From the NCBI GenBank assembly GCA_002310995.1, contig DBYV01000013.1, forward strand, positions 1 through 19,055: a stretch of DNA of 19,055 nucleotides, written 5' to 3'. The stretch is from a bacterium UBP6_UBA1177. GTDB taxonomy: Bacteria; UBP6; UBA1177. Positions within the stretch are counted from its first letter, which is position 1; every line of letters starts with the position of its first letter. Of the stretch, positions 1-7,123 are shown piece by piece. The notes below the pieces were generated by a model, which was not told the origin of the DNA, searched no databases, and was given only the letters and a program-made list of their open reading frames with translations. The translations under genes and the position numbers were made by a program.

Positions 1-486
1 ACCGAATATATGAAAATTGCGCTTGAACTTGCTGAAAAAGCAAGAGAGATGGGCGAAGTTCCCGTCGGCGCGATAGTGGTCTTTGAAAATAGAGTAATCG
101 GAAAAGGATTCAACAAACGAGAATCTGCCCAATCACCCCTTTCCCATGCGGAAATCGAGGCAATAAGCGAAGCAGCCGCTTATTTAAAAAGCTGGCGGCT
201 TGAGGATTGCGAGCTTTATGTCACTTTAGAACCATGCATAATGTGCAGCGGTGCTATAGTGCAGTCGCGAATTCCCAGAGTTTACTTCGGTGCGAGAGAT
301 CCGAAAGCGGGAGGAGTGAGATCGCTCTACACGCTTTTAGAAGATGAGCGCTTAAATCACAGGGTGGAAGTCGTTGAAGGGATTCTGGCTGAAGAATCTG
401 CCGAACTTCTTTCAGGTTTCTTTCGGGAAATCAGGGAAAAGCAGAAACTTTTGAAAAAGCAGTCTGAATCCGAAAATCTTGAATAA
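1..486 (+). CDS. tadA: tRNA-specific adenosine deaminase TadA (5' end missing)
   Basis: Zinc-dependent deaminase that converts the wobble adenosine of tRNA-Arg(ACG) to inosine. Counting from the first Met in the window (base 10), the motif HAE lies at residues 46-48 (His46 zinc ligand, Glu48 proton shuttle) and PCIMC at 75-79 supplies the other two zinc ligands; the EVPVGAIVV strand near the N-terminus is typical of TadA. The reading frame is open upstream of that Met (Thr-Glu-Tyr precede it), and TadA proteins normally have several residues before this helix, so the true start is probably outside the window. The stop is 3 bases before a serine tRNA, so the gene and the RNA genes after it are probably cotranscribed. 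Family assignment is secure; only the start is uncertain. Confidence 0.95.
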   Translation, partial: TEYMKIALELAEKAREMGEVPVGAIVVFENRVIGKGFNKRESAQSPLSHAEIEAISEAAAYLKSWRLEDCELYVTLEPCIMCSGAIVQSRIPRVYFGARDPKAGGVRSLYTLLEDERLNHRVEVVEGILAEESAELLSGFFREIREKQKLLKKQSESENLE

Positions 487-489
487 CAC

Positions 490-581
490 GGAGAGATGTC
501 CGAGTGGTCGAAGGAGCCTGACTCGAAATCAGGTGCGCTCTTTACAGGGTGCCTGGGGTTCGAATCCCTATCTCTCCGCCA
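490..581 (+). tRNA. tRNA-Ser(CGA)
   Basis: Class II tRNA. Acceptor arm GGAGAGA (490-496) pairs perfectly with TCTCTCC (571-577), followed by discriminator G and an encoded CCA (579-581). The anticodon stem CCTGA/TCAGG (517-521, 529-533) holds a loop with anticodon CGA at 524-526. The long variable arm GCGCTC/GGGTGC and the TTCGAAT T-loop fit a serine tRNA. It begins 3 bases after tadA. Confidence 0.96.
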
Positions 582-606
582 TATTTTTTATCTTTTTCCG
601 GTTCAT

Positions 607-697
<91 letters not shown>

Positions 698-701
698 TTG
701 T

Positions 702-794
702 GGCCGGGTGCCGTACAACAAGCCCCGCAAACCCCGTCAGGTCCGAGAGGAAGCAGCGGTAGCGGATCGTTTGTGTGTTGCGGTTTCTCCGGCC
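702..794 (+). ncRNA. ffs: Signal recognition particle RNA, small bacterial (4.5S) type
   Basis: RNA scaffold of the signal recognition particle; it binds Ffh and stimulates its GTPase with FtsY during membrane targeting of nascent proteins. The conserved apical hairpin is plain: GTCAGGTCC (736-744), tetraloop GAGA (745-748), then GGAAGCAGC (749-757), matching the universal Ffh-binding motif of E. coli 4.5S RNA except that the tetraloop is GAGA rather than GGAA (both GNRA-like). The ends GGCCGG (702-707) and CCGGCC (789-794) close the rod. No Alu domain is present. Ends are set by this pairing and may be off by a few bases. It directly follows two serine tRNAs and tadA. Confidence 0.93.
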
Positions 795-804
795 TTCCTT
801 TTTT
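789..804 (+). terminator. Probable intrinsic terminator at the SRP RNA 3' end
   Basis: The terminal stem of the SRP RNA (CCGGCC at 789-794) is followed at once by TTCCTTTTTT (795-804), so the SRP rod itself could serve as terminator hairpin. The T-run reaches into the stop codon of the convergent mfd gene (803-805). Confidence 0.55.
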
Positions 805-3800
805 ATATTTCACTGATTTTAGTGATTATTTCTTCAATTTTTTGAATATTTTCAGCGTTGAATTTTATCGTGCGTTCACCTTGGAACGAGCCTTCGTTTT
901 CATCAAGAAAATCGAATAAAACATCCATGCTTTTCGGAATAAACGAAACGCCCAGAGTTATTGAGAATTCGTTTTTCCCTACTGAAATCGCGGCTGCTCC
1001 ACACTTTATAGCCAGAATTTTTATGCGTGTTAAGCTCATCAGATTTTCGGTTTCATCAGGGATTTTGCCGAACATTTCAGTCATGGTGTCGCGCATCCAG
1101 CCGAGTTCGTCAAGCGAGCGCAAATCCGCGATTTTTCTGTAAAAACCCATTCTGACTTCGGTATCAGCGATATAGCTTTCGGGAATTGTGGCATTGAGGT
1201 CGGTCGAAATTTCAAAGTCGTTTTCAATGTGAGGAATACCGTTTTTGAGCTCATCTATCCTGTTTTTCAGCATCTCAAGATACATGTCGTAGCCGACCCC
1301 TTTGAGTTTTCCTGACTGGCTTATGCCCAGAATGTTGCCGCCGCCGCGGATGTTCAGATCCTCCATTGCAACATCGTAGCCGTGACCAAGTTTATCAAAA
1401 CGCTTGATCGTCGAAAGACGGGCGCACGATTCCTGTGTCAGATTGTTGAGATTAGGAACGAAAAGATAGGCCTTGGCTTCGCGGTTCCATCTGCCGACCC
1501 TGCCGCGAAGCTGGTAAAGCTGTGCCATGCCGAACATATCAGCACGATTGATGATTATCGTGTTGACAAGCGGGATATCGATACCCGATTCAATGAGCGA
1601 AGTAGCAAGCAGCAGATCGTAATCGCGGTTTACGAAGGAAACCATAACTTTTTCAAGCTGCTCAGGCTCCATCTGGCCGTGGGCAACAGCGATCCTGAGA
1701 TTCGGAATGAGCTGCTGCAACCTTAATTTTATGTCGTTAAGCCCTGCGACACGGTTGTGGACAAAGTAAACCTGGCCGTCACGCGCAAGTTCGGCAAGAA
1801 TCGCATCTTTAATGATCTCCTCGCTGTATTCTAGCACGAAAGTCTGGATATTTTTCCTGTCGCTCGGGGCAGTCTTGATGAAAGAGGACTTTCTTATGCC
1901 GAGAAGCGACATCTGGAGCGTTCTCGGAATCGGTGTCGCAGTCATAGAAAGTGTCGCGACATCACGCTTCATCTCCTTGATCTGCTCTTTATGAGTGACT
2001 CCGAAACGGTGTTCCTCGTCGATAACAAGAAAGCCCAGATCGCGGAATTTCACATCCTTTCCGAGAAGTCTGTGAGTGCCGACAAGAATATCTATCTTCC
2101 CGAGTTCCAAGTCATTAAGTATTTGTTTTTGTTTGGATTTATCATAAAGACGCGAAAGCATTTCAATTCTTACGGGAAGTTTCGCGAAACGCTCCTGAAA
2201 AGTACGCAGATGCTGGAATGCAAGGACTGTCGTCGGGGCAAGAACCGCCGCCTGCTTCCCGTTTGCTACAGCTATCATGCAACCGCGCATGGCGACTTCT
2301 GTTTTTCCGAATCCTACATCGCCGCAAAGAAGCCTGTCGGTGATCTCGTGCCCTGCGAGATCGGCCTCAAGTTCATGGATAGAACGCGCCTGGTCGGGAG
2401 TCTCGCGGAAAGGAAAATCCCTCAAAAATTCGTAATAAAGCGGCGTATCGACCTTCATCGACTCGGCTCTTTCGACACTTCGCTGCGCGTAAAGTTCCAG
2501 AATCGCGGCCGCGACTTTCTCAATCTCGCGCTGGACACGGTTCATTGTCTGCTGCCAGAGAGCGTTGCGGATCGAACTTATCTTCGGAAACACACCTTCT
2601 TCCCAGCGGTAACGGTAAATATAGTGCATATTGTAAACAGGAATGTAAACTCTGTCATCATTTTCGTAGCGCAAAACAAGACAGTCCGTGCCATTCACGA
2701 CACTGGTCCCTTCATAAACCCCGATACCGAATTTGTAGTGGACCACGAATTCGCCCGGTTTTAATGAATTAAGTTCAAATATTCTGTTTTCAAAATATTC
2801 TTCGTTTCTTACTTCTCTTTTTTTATTTTTTGAAACAGATAACTTGAATATTTCAGAAGAAAGAAACGCTGTTCCGAAATCAGGCACAGAGATAATTTCA
2901 TCCGGAGCGAACCACTCTTTTCTATCGAGAAGAAAAACGTTGTCATAGTTCAGTTTCAGAGGAAGAGTGTCGATTTCGACCATGGGAATATCGTTTTTTT
3001 CTCCGATGTCCTTAAGGACATCTATCTCGTTCGGCTTGGCAAAAACAGCCAGACCGCCGTTTTCCTTGAATAATTTGTTAATGACAAAAGCGGGATCGCT
3101 CTGAAGTTTCTGAGGAACAGCCTTGTGCGTAACGACAAATTTTTCTATTGTTTCAGCCGACGAAAAAAATGAACTTACTTCAATATCGAAATCTCTTTTT
3201 TCATTGGAAAAGCAACTTTTTATTTCAAAGGGAATAAAATGTCCTTCTTCGATTCTTTTTTTCCTTTCCGTATCAATTTTATTAAAATCATCTTCAACAT
3301 AAGTTTCGGCTTTCAACTTTTCGAAGCGGACAGTTTTCGCCTTGAACCGCGAATAAATTGTCCCATCTCCGGCGATGAGCGGAAAGATGTCCCACTTCGG
3401 CAGAGTTCCGGACGAGACGAGCTCTTCGGTTTCAAGAAGCTGTTGAGTCGAAAGCCCCTCACCCTTTTCTTCTAGCACTTTCTGCCAGTCATTCCTAAGA
3501 ATTTCAGGAAACATGAGCTGCGGTATGGAAACTTCGTCTAACATCTTGCCGTTTCTCTGATTCGAAAGCCAGAAAAGCGAAATATTTTCAAGCTCTTCAT
3601 CGAAGAATTCAAGACGAACTCCCTTACCCGTAATGAAAACGCCGATATCGATGATATCGCCTCTAACCGCAAATTCGCCTGCGTCGCGGACAATCTGGAC
3701 CTTCCTGTATCCGAGTCCGGCAAGCGATTTGGCGACATCCGAAATCCTGTAGTAAGAGTTCTTTTTGAAGTTAAGTTCAGCCGAGTTATCGGGAAGAAAG

Positions 3801-4075
3801 AGCCTTCCGCCGAGCGGAGTAGTCACGATCACATCCGGATTTGAGCCGATTTCGGCATACGCTTTCTGGGCATCGCCCTCTTCACCGCTCCTTTCAAGCA
3901 GGAGAAACTGCGGCGCGAAAAGGAGAGTTTTGAGCCGGAATGCGCTCAAAGCCGAAAAGAGAGCCGAAGCATCCCTGAAATTCGGCATTTCGACAATCAA
4001 CTTGCCGTATTTATTGAACAAATCAACAGTAACCACCGGGAAAGCATCCGGCGAAGTCTCGATAAACTGAGTCAT
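803..4075 (-). CDS. mfd: Transcription-repair coupling factor Mfd
   Basis: DNA translocase that removes RNA polymerase stalled at lesions and recruits UvrA for nucleotide excision repair. The protein has 1090 residues (E. coli Mfd is about 1150). In order: UvrB-like N-terminal module (residues about 1-190, with RDAGEFAVRGDIIDI near 130-144 and no obvious intact Walker A there); RNA-polymerase interaction domain beginning at KPGEFVVHYKFGIGVYEG (439-456); helicase motor with Walker A GDVGFGKT (585-592), DEEH box (686-689), TATPIPRTL (712-720) and motif VI QLRGRVGR (855-862); C-terminal TRCF domain from about 960. The minus-strand leader has GAGGG about 6 bases before the ATG. It is convergent with the tRNA/SRP RNA unit and divergent from the RluD-like gene. 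Confidence 0.97.
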   Translation of the reverse strand: MTQFIETSPDAFPVVTVDLFNKYGKLIVEMPNFRDASALFSALSAFRLKTLLFAPQFLLLERSGEEGDAQKAYAEIGSNPDVIVTTPLGGRLFLPDNSAELNFKKNSYYRISDVAKSLAGLGYRKVQIVRDAGEFAVRGDIIDIGVFITGKGVRLEFFDEELENISLFWLSNQRNGKMLDEVSIPQLMFPEILRNDWQKVLEEKGEGLSTQQLLETEELVSSGTLPKWDIFPLIAGDGTIYSRFKAKTVRFEKLKAETYVEDDFNKIDTERKKRIEEGHFIPFEIKSCFSNEKRDFDIEVSSFFSSAETIEKFVVTHKAVPQKLQSDPAFVINKLFKENGGLAVFAKPNEIDVLKDIGEKNDIPMVEIDTLPLKLNYDNVFLLDRKEWFAPDEIISVPDFGTAFLSSEIFKLSVSKNKKREVRNEEYFENRIFELNSLKPGEFVVHYKFGIGVYEGTSVVNGTDCLVLRYENDDRVYIPVYNMHYIYRYRWEEGVFPKISSIRNALWQQTMNRVQREIEKVAAAILELYAQRSVERAESMKVDTPLYYEFLRDFPFRETPDQARSIHELEADLAGHEITDRLLCGDVGFGKTEVAMRGCMIAVANGKQAAVLAPTTVLAFQHLRTFQERFAKLPVRIEMLSRLYDKSKQKQILNDLELGKIDILVGTHRLLGKDVKFRDLGFLVIDEEHRFGVTHKEQIKEMKRDVATLSMTATPIPRTLQMSLLGIRKSSFIKTAPSDRKNIQTFVLEYSEEIIKDAILAELARDGQVYFVHNRVAGLNDIKLRLQQLIPNLRIAVAHGQMEPEQLEKVMVSFVNRDYDLLLATSLIESGIDIPLVNTIIINRADMFGMAQLYQLRGRVGRWNREAKAYLFVPNLNNLTQESCARLSTIKRFDKLGHGYDVAMEDLNIRGGGNILGISQSGKLKGVGYDMYLEMLKNRIDELKNGIPHIENDFEISTDLNATIPESYIADTEVRMGFYRKIADLRSLDELGWMRDTMTEMFGKIPDETENLMSLTRIKILAIKCGAAAISVGKNEFSITLGVSFIPKSMDVLFDFLDENEGSFQGERTIKFNAENIQKIEEIITKISEI

Positions 4076-4104
4076 TCCGCGCCCTCAAAACAACTTGGCG
4101 CGTG

Positions 4105-4132
4105 ATTTTAAGGAAAAAACGGTGAAAAACAA
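4105..4132 (-). promoter_or_regulatory. Candidate sigma-70-type promoter for mfd
   Basis: Read on the minus strand: -35 TTGTTT (bases 4132-4127), 16-base spacer, -10 TAAAAT (4110-4105). Transcription would start near 4098, giving a leader of about 22 bases before the mfd ATG. Found by eye; no experimental support. Confidence 0.45.
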
Positions 4133-4160
4133 GATTTCGTTATTATCGATTCGCCGCTTC

Positions 4161-4197
4161 TCGATATTTCGAAATTTCGATATTTCGATATTTCGAC
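4161..4197. repeat. Tandem 8-base repeat (TCGATATT type) between divergent promoters
   Basis: Four consecutive units start at 4161 (TCGATATT), 4169 (TCGAAATT), 4177 (TCGATATT) and 4185 (TCGATATT), with a partial fifth TCGAC at 4193. The second unit and the start of the third form the perfect 12-base palindrome TCGAAATTTCGA (4169-4180). The array lies between the candidate mfd and rluD promoters. Confidence 0.85.
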
Positions 4198-4223
4198 AAA
4201 GAATGGCGGCGTCGACAAAATTA

Positions 4224-4251
4224 TTGCTTTTCTTCGCGCAGGAACCATAAT
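4224..4251 (+). promoter_or_regulatory. Candidate sigma-70-type promoter for the rluD-led gene run
   Basis: -35 TTGCTT (4224-4229), 16-base spacer, -10 CATAAT (4246-4251), with a predicted start near 4258 and a GGAGG ribosome site at 4271-4275 ahead of a TTG start. By-eye match only. Confidence 0.45.
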
Positions 4252-4279
4252 TTATGGCCATTTTTGATGTGGAGGCTTT

Positions 4280-5257
4280 TTGGATATTTACGGCGGCGGT
4301 ACAACTTTTTCACTTTTGAGCGATGAAAACACGAGGGCTGACACTCTTGTATCATCGCTTCTCGGGCTTTCTAGAGCCTCTGTCCAGCGCAACATCCGCA
4401 ACGAAAACCTCTCCGTGAACGGAAAAATCGTCACTAAATGCAGTTTCTCCAAATTCGCGAAAGGCGATACCTTAGAATTCGAGGCGGATACACCGGAACA
4501 GGTTTCAGCCGAACCCGAAGATATTCCGCTGGACATAGTTTTCGAAAATGACGATTTCATCATAGTCAACAAACCGGCGGGGCTTCTTGTTCATCCCGGC
4601 AACGGCCATCCGAAAGGCACTTTACTAAACGGTTTAGTCAACTATTTGAATTTACAGGACAAATCAAAAGACAACCCGAATTTCAGGGCTGGGCTTGTTC
4701 ACAGAATTGACAAGGACACTTCAGGGCTTTTAGTCATCGCAAAAACGGAAAAGATTCTTACCGAACTTCAGGAAAAGTTCTCGCGCCATGACATTGTGCG
4801 GGAATACACCTGTATTGTTTGGGGAAAACTCAAAGAGCCAAAAGGAACCGTCGAGACCTTCCACGGCAGAGACCCGAAGAACCGTCTAAAATTCAGCCCG
4901 AACGTGAAAAACGGCAGAAAAGCGATAACCCACTACGAAGTCATTGAGGAATTCAAATACGCTTCCCTGCTAAAGATCACGCTGGAAACCGGCCGCACCC
5001 ACCAGATAAGGATGCACATGAGCTTTCTCGGGCATCCGATTATAAACGACGGGCTTTACGGCGGAATAAGGAAATCTCCAGACGCAATGCTGAACAAGCT
5101 GCTCTCAACATCTGGAAGGCAGCTTCTTCATGCCGGAACGCTGGGATTCAACCTTGCAGGGAAGGATTTTCTCTTCAAAACACCTCTGCCTGAAGATATC
5201 GTAACGATAAAAAAATACTTGGAAAATATTTCATTCAAACAAATTACAGGAGGTTAA
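4280..5257 (+). CDS. rluD: RluA/RluD-family 23S rRNA pseudouridine synthase
   Basis: Isomerises uridine to pseudouridine in RNA, in RluD's case in helix 69 of 23S rRNA. The 325-residue length matches E. coli RluD (326). An S4 RNA-binding domain covers about residues 16-72, followed by the catalytic domain with NKPAGLLVHPG (97-107) and the signature HRIDKDTSGLLV (141-152), whose Asp144 is the expected catalytic nucleophile; GRTHQIRMH (238-246) is also family-typical. The start is TTG, the first possible start after an in-frame TGA at 4265, with GGAGG only 4 bases upstream. The last codons (ACA GGA GGT) double as the ribosome site of the next gene, which starts one base after this stop. RluD versus another RluA subgroup cannot be settled by eye. 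Confidence 0.92.
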   Translation: MDIYGGGTTFSLLSDENTRADTLVSSLLGLSRASVQRNIRNENLSVNGKIVTKCSFSKFAKGDTLEFEADTPEQVSAEPEDIPLDIVFENDDFIIVNKPAGLLVHPGNGHPKGTLLNGLVNYLNLQDKSKDNPNFRAGLVHRIDKDTSGLLVIAKTEKILTELQEKFSRHDIVREYTCIVWGKLKEPKGTVETFHGRDPKNRLKFSPNVKNGRKAITHYEVIEEFKYASLLKITLETGRTHQIRMHMSFLGHPIINDGLYGGIRKSPDAMLNKLLSTSGRQLLHAGTLGFNLAGKDFLFKTPLPEDIVTIKKYLENISFKQITGG

Positions 5258-5258
5258 A

Positions 5259-6353
5259 ATGGCATCAAGAACAGCCCTTGTTTTAGAGACGAATCCAGTC
5301 ATAACGGAAAGATATCTCGATTACACGCACGATTCCGACTGGCGCATCATGCTGAAAGACTCTCTGAACGGTTTTCTCGAAAAGCTGCAACATGAGAAAT
5401 TCAATCTCATCGTAGCGGAGGAATCGCTTCTGCCGCAGGGGATAATCCAGATGATGAAAGCAACCGGGATTCCGTTTCTTCTCGCCACAAATACAAAAAA
5501 TCCGGAAATTCCAACTTTGCCGAGAAACTTCAACCGCACCGAACTGCTGACGGTTTTCGACAGACTCGTTCCAAAAATACAGGACGAGCAACCTGCTGAA
5601 GAAGATGCAAAAAAAGGAGAAAATGCGGTAAACGAACTCCTTTCAGGTCTTGAAGATGAAGAGGAAGCTTTTGAGCTTACTTCAGATGCGGTTGTGATGG
5701 AAGCAAAAAGGCCGCAAAAGAATCAGGCGGAATTGGATTTGGACACTTCTTCGGCAGAGTTTTTCGGGGAAGACAATCTTTTTGAAGAACAAAACGACGA
5801 CCTCTTCAGTGACGGAAACGCCGGGAAACCTGCTGATCTATTCGGAGGACAGAACAAAAAATCAAAAGAACCTAAAGATCTCTTCGGCGAGGGCGAAAAA
5901 TCTGAAGAACTGGAAGATCTTTTCGGAGATATAACAAAACCGAACGACCTTTTCGGTAAAAAAGACAGTGAACCAGAAAAAAACAAAGAGAACAGCGATG
6001 CGACCGCTTCAGATCTCTTAAAGGAAGAGACTGTCGAAAGCAAACAGGGAACTTCTTTCGCTCCGCCTTCATTTGACAGTCTGTCTGCTGAAAAGAGCGA
6101 TATCGACAGTTTTGTAAACTCGCTTTCTCTCGAGAAGGAAATCGAAAAAGAAGAGGAATACGATCCCGGTGAAAAAACGCTTGGAACCGCAGTAGAAACT
6201 TTTGCAAATAAAACAGCGATCTCTGGAAACGCGGCTGATACCAATGCAATAAGAGCAGAGGTTTCAGCATGGCTCGAAAAGAACGCAAGAAGCATAATTA
6301 AAGAGATCGTACTCGAACAGCTTGAATCGCTTTCAGGTAAAAAAAATGATTAA
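5259..6353 (+). CDS. Pseudo-receiver protein with acidic DLFG-repeat linker and PopZ-like C-terminal tail
   Basis: I do not recognise a named family. The protein has 364 residues. Residues about 5-105 read like a response-regulator receiver: ALVLET (6-11) where the acidic DD pair normally lies, FNLIVAEE (49-56) with Glu55 at the usual phospho-Asp position, IPFLLAT (72-78), and RNFNRTEL (89-96) in place of the conserved KPF segment. Residues about 110-325 are acidic, low complexity and presumably disordered, with a cluster of LFG-type motifs (167-233). The last 35 residues (VSAWLEKNARSIIKEIV, 335-351, and on) form a predicted helix pair resembling the C-terminal multimerisation region of PopZ (DUF2497). 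Together this suggests a cytoplasmic scaffold or polarity protein; that is inference. It overlaps the next gene by 8 bases. Confidence 0.75.
   Translation: MASRTALVLETNPVITERYLDYTHDSDWRIMLKDSLNGFLEKLQHEKFNLIVAEESLLPQGIIQMMKATGIPFLLATNTKNPEIPTLPRNFNRTELLTVFDRLVPKIQDEQPAEEDAKKGENAVNELLSGLEDEEEAFELTSDAVVMEAKRPQKNQAELDLDTSSAEFFGEDNLFEEQNDDLFSDGNAGKPADLFGGQNKKSKEPKDLFGEGEKSEELEDLFGDITKPNDLFGKKDSEPEKNKENSDATASDLLKEETVESKQGTSFAPPSFDSLSAEKSDIDSFVNSLSLEKEIEKEEEYDPGEKTLGTAVETFANKTAISGNAADTNAIRAEVSAWLEKNARSIIKEIVLEQLESLSGKKND
5757..5957 (+). repeat. Degenerate DLFG peptide repeat within the acidic linker
   Basis: Seven short motifs occur in 67 residues: EFFG (167), NLFE (173), DLFS (181), DLFG (193), DLFG (207), DLFG (220) and DLFG (230), numbered in the host protein. 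Spacing is 6-14 residues and the intervening sequence is Lys/Glu/Pro rich. Confidence 0.85.
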
Positions 6354-6804
6354 ACGGGTGGTTTCTCTAGATATAGGAATGAAGTTCGTCGGTGTCGCGG
6401 CAACCGACCCAACATGGAATTTTCCTGTAATAATCGGTACTTTACAACGAAAAGACTCTATTAAGGACGATCTGGAGAGGCTTGGTAAAATGCTTGATTT
6501 CGATATCGCCGCGTTCGCAATAGGTCATCCGATTCAAAGCAATGGCGTTGAAGGTTCATTTATGCCGGTAATCAGAGGTTTCGAGCGGAGACTAAAAGAA
6601 ATTTACGAAAACATCCCCTTTTTCGGAGTTGATGAATTCGGCTCTTCTAAAGAGGCGATCGAAATAAAAAATGTAAAAACGAGAAACTACCGCGAAAAAA
6701 AACGTTCCGGCGTTATAGATTCGACGGCAGCCGCCGTTATCCTCGAAAGGTTCATGGATTCGGCCGATTTCAAAAAACTGAAGGAAAGTTTTATGGAGAA
6801 ATGA
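6346..6804 (+). CDS. ruvX: RuvX/YqgF-family RNase H-fold protein (putative Holliday junction resolvase / pre-16S rRNA nuclease)
   Basis: YqgF proteins adopt an RNase H-like fold and are implicated in 16S rRNA 5' maturation; resolvase activity has also been proposed. The 152-residue length fits. The first strand reads VVSLDIGMKFVGVAATDP (5-22), matching the family's DxGxxxxGxAxSDP with Asp9; AIGHPIQSNGVEG (58-70) corresponds to the GxPxxxxGxEG loop; VDEFGSS (95-101) to the VDERxTT/SS segment, with Phe instead of the usual Arg; and VIDSTAAAVILERFMD (123-138) to the C-terminal helix with the third acidic residue. An ATG 8 bases inside the previous gene is chosen; an in-frame alternative at 6322 would add eight residues not expected for the family. 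The ribosome site is weak, so translational coupling is likely. Confidence 0.82.
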   Translation: MIKRVVSLDIGMKFVGVAATDPTWNFPVIIGTLQRKDSIKDDLERLGKMLDFDIAAFAIGHPIQSNGVEGSFMPVIRGFERRLKEIYENIPFFGVDEFGSSKEAIEIKNVKTRNYREKKRSGVIDSTAAAVILERFMDSADFKKLKESFMEK

Positions 6805-6805
6805 A

Positions 6806-7102
6806 ATGGGAAAACTTACGGGCAAAGAGAAAAAATATCTGCGCGGCTTGGCACATGCGCTTAGTCCTGTCGTCCTTATAGGAAGAAACGGCTATACAGA
6901 TCAGGTAGAAACACAGATTGATGAAGCTCTGAAGGCTCACGAGCTGATAAAAATCAAATTCATCGACTATATCGACGAAAAAAAGGAGATCGCAGCCGAA
7001 ATCACCGAAAAGCTGAAATGCGAATGCTGCGGCTCGATCGGGCACACATTCATTTTTTTCAGACAAAATGAAGATGCCGACAAAAGAAAAATAGTATTTT
7101 AA
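6806..7102 (+). CDS. yhbY: YhbY/CRM-domain RNA-binding protein
   Basis: Small single-domain CRM protein that associates with pre-50S ribosomal particles in E. coli. The 98 residues begin LTGKEKKYLRGLAH (4-17), then PVVLIGRNGYTDQV (21-34) with the GxxG-type loop GRNG, and EALKAHELIKIKF (40-52), all typical. The second half is less usual: CECCGSIGHTFIFFR (72-86) has three cysteines where homologues normally read like VQVIGKTLVLYR with at most one. The start is one base after the ruvX stop. It forms an RNA-biology group with the pseudouridine synthase and YqgF gene upstream. Confidence 0.92.
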   Translation: MGKLTGKEKKYLRGLAHALSPVVLIGRNGYTDQVETQIDEALKAHELIKIKFIDYIDEKKEIAAEITEKLKCECCGSIGHTFIFFRQNEDADKRKIVF

Positions 7103-7123
7103 CATCTTTGTGTCTGGGAACGC

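Noticed and set aside
451..479. TTGAAA with a weak -10 inside the tadA 3' end as a tRNA promoter
   Set aside because: The -10 match at 17-base spacing is poor (AAATCT), and cotranscription with tadA is simpler.
1991..2764. 257-codon plus-strand open frame opposite mfd
   Set aside because: It is fully antisense to the conserved helicase part of mfd, has no recognisable domain, and is explained by the codon bias of the real gene.
4078..4102. CGCGCC / GGCGCG inverted repeat in front of mfd, as an RNA hairpin masking the ribosome site
   Set aside because: The candidate mfd promoter predicts a transcription start near 4098, so one arm would mostly not be transcribed. A DNA operator is possible, but nothing supports it.
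5757..5957. DLF motifs as eukaryotic clathrin-adaptor binding sites
   Set aside because: The neighbours are all bacterial, so any likeness to adaptor-binding DLF peptides would be chance.
5723..6295. Ser/Phe-rich minus-strand open frame with repeats
   Set aside because: The repeats are the complement of the DLFG-coding repeats of the plus-strand gene.
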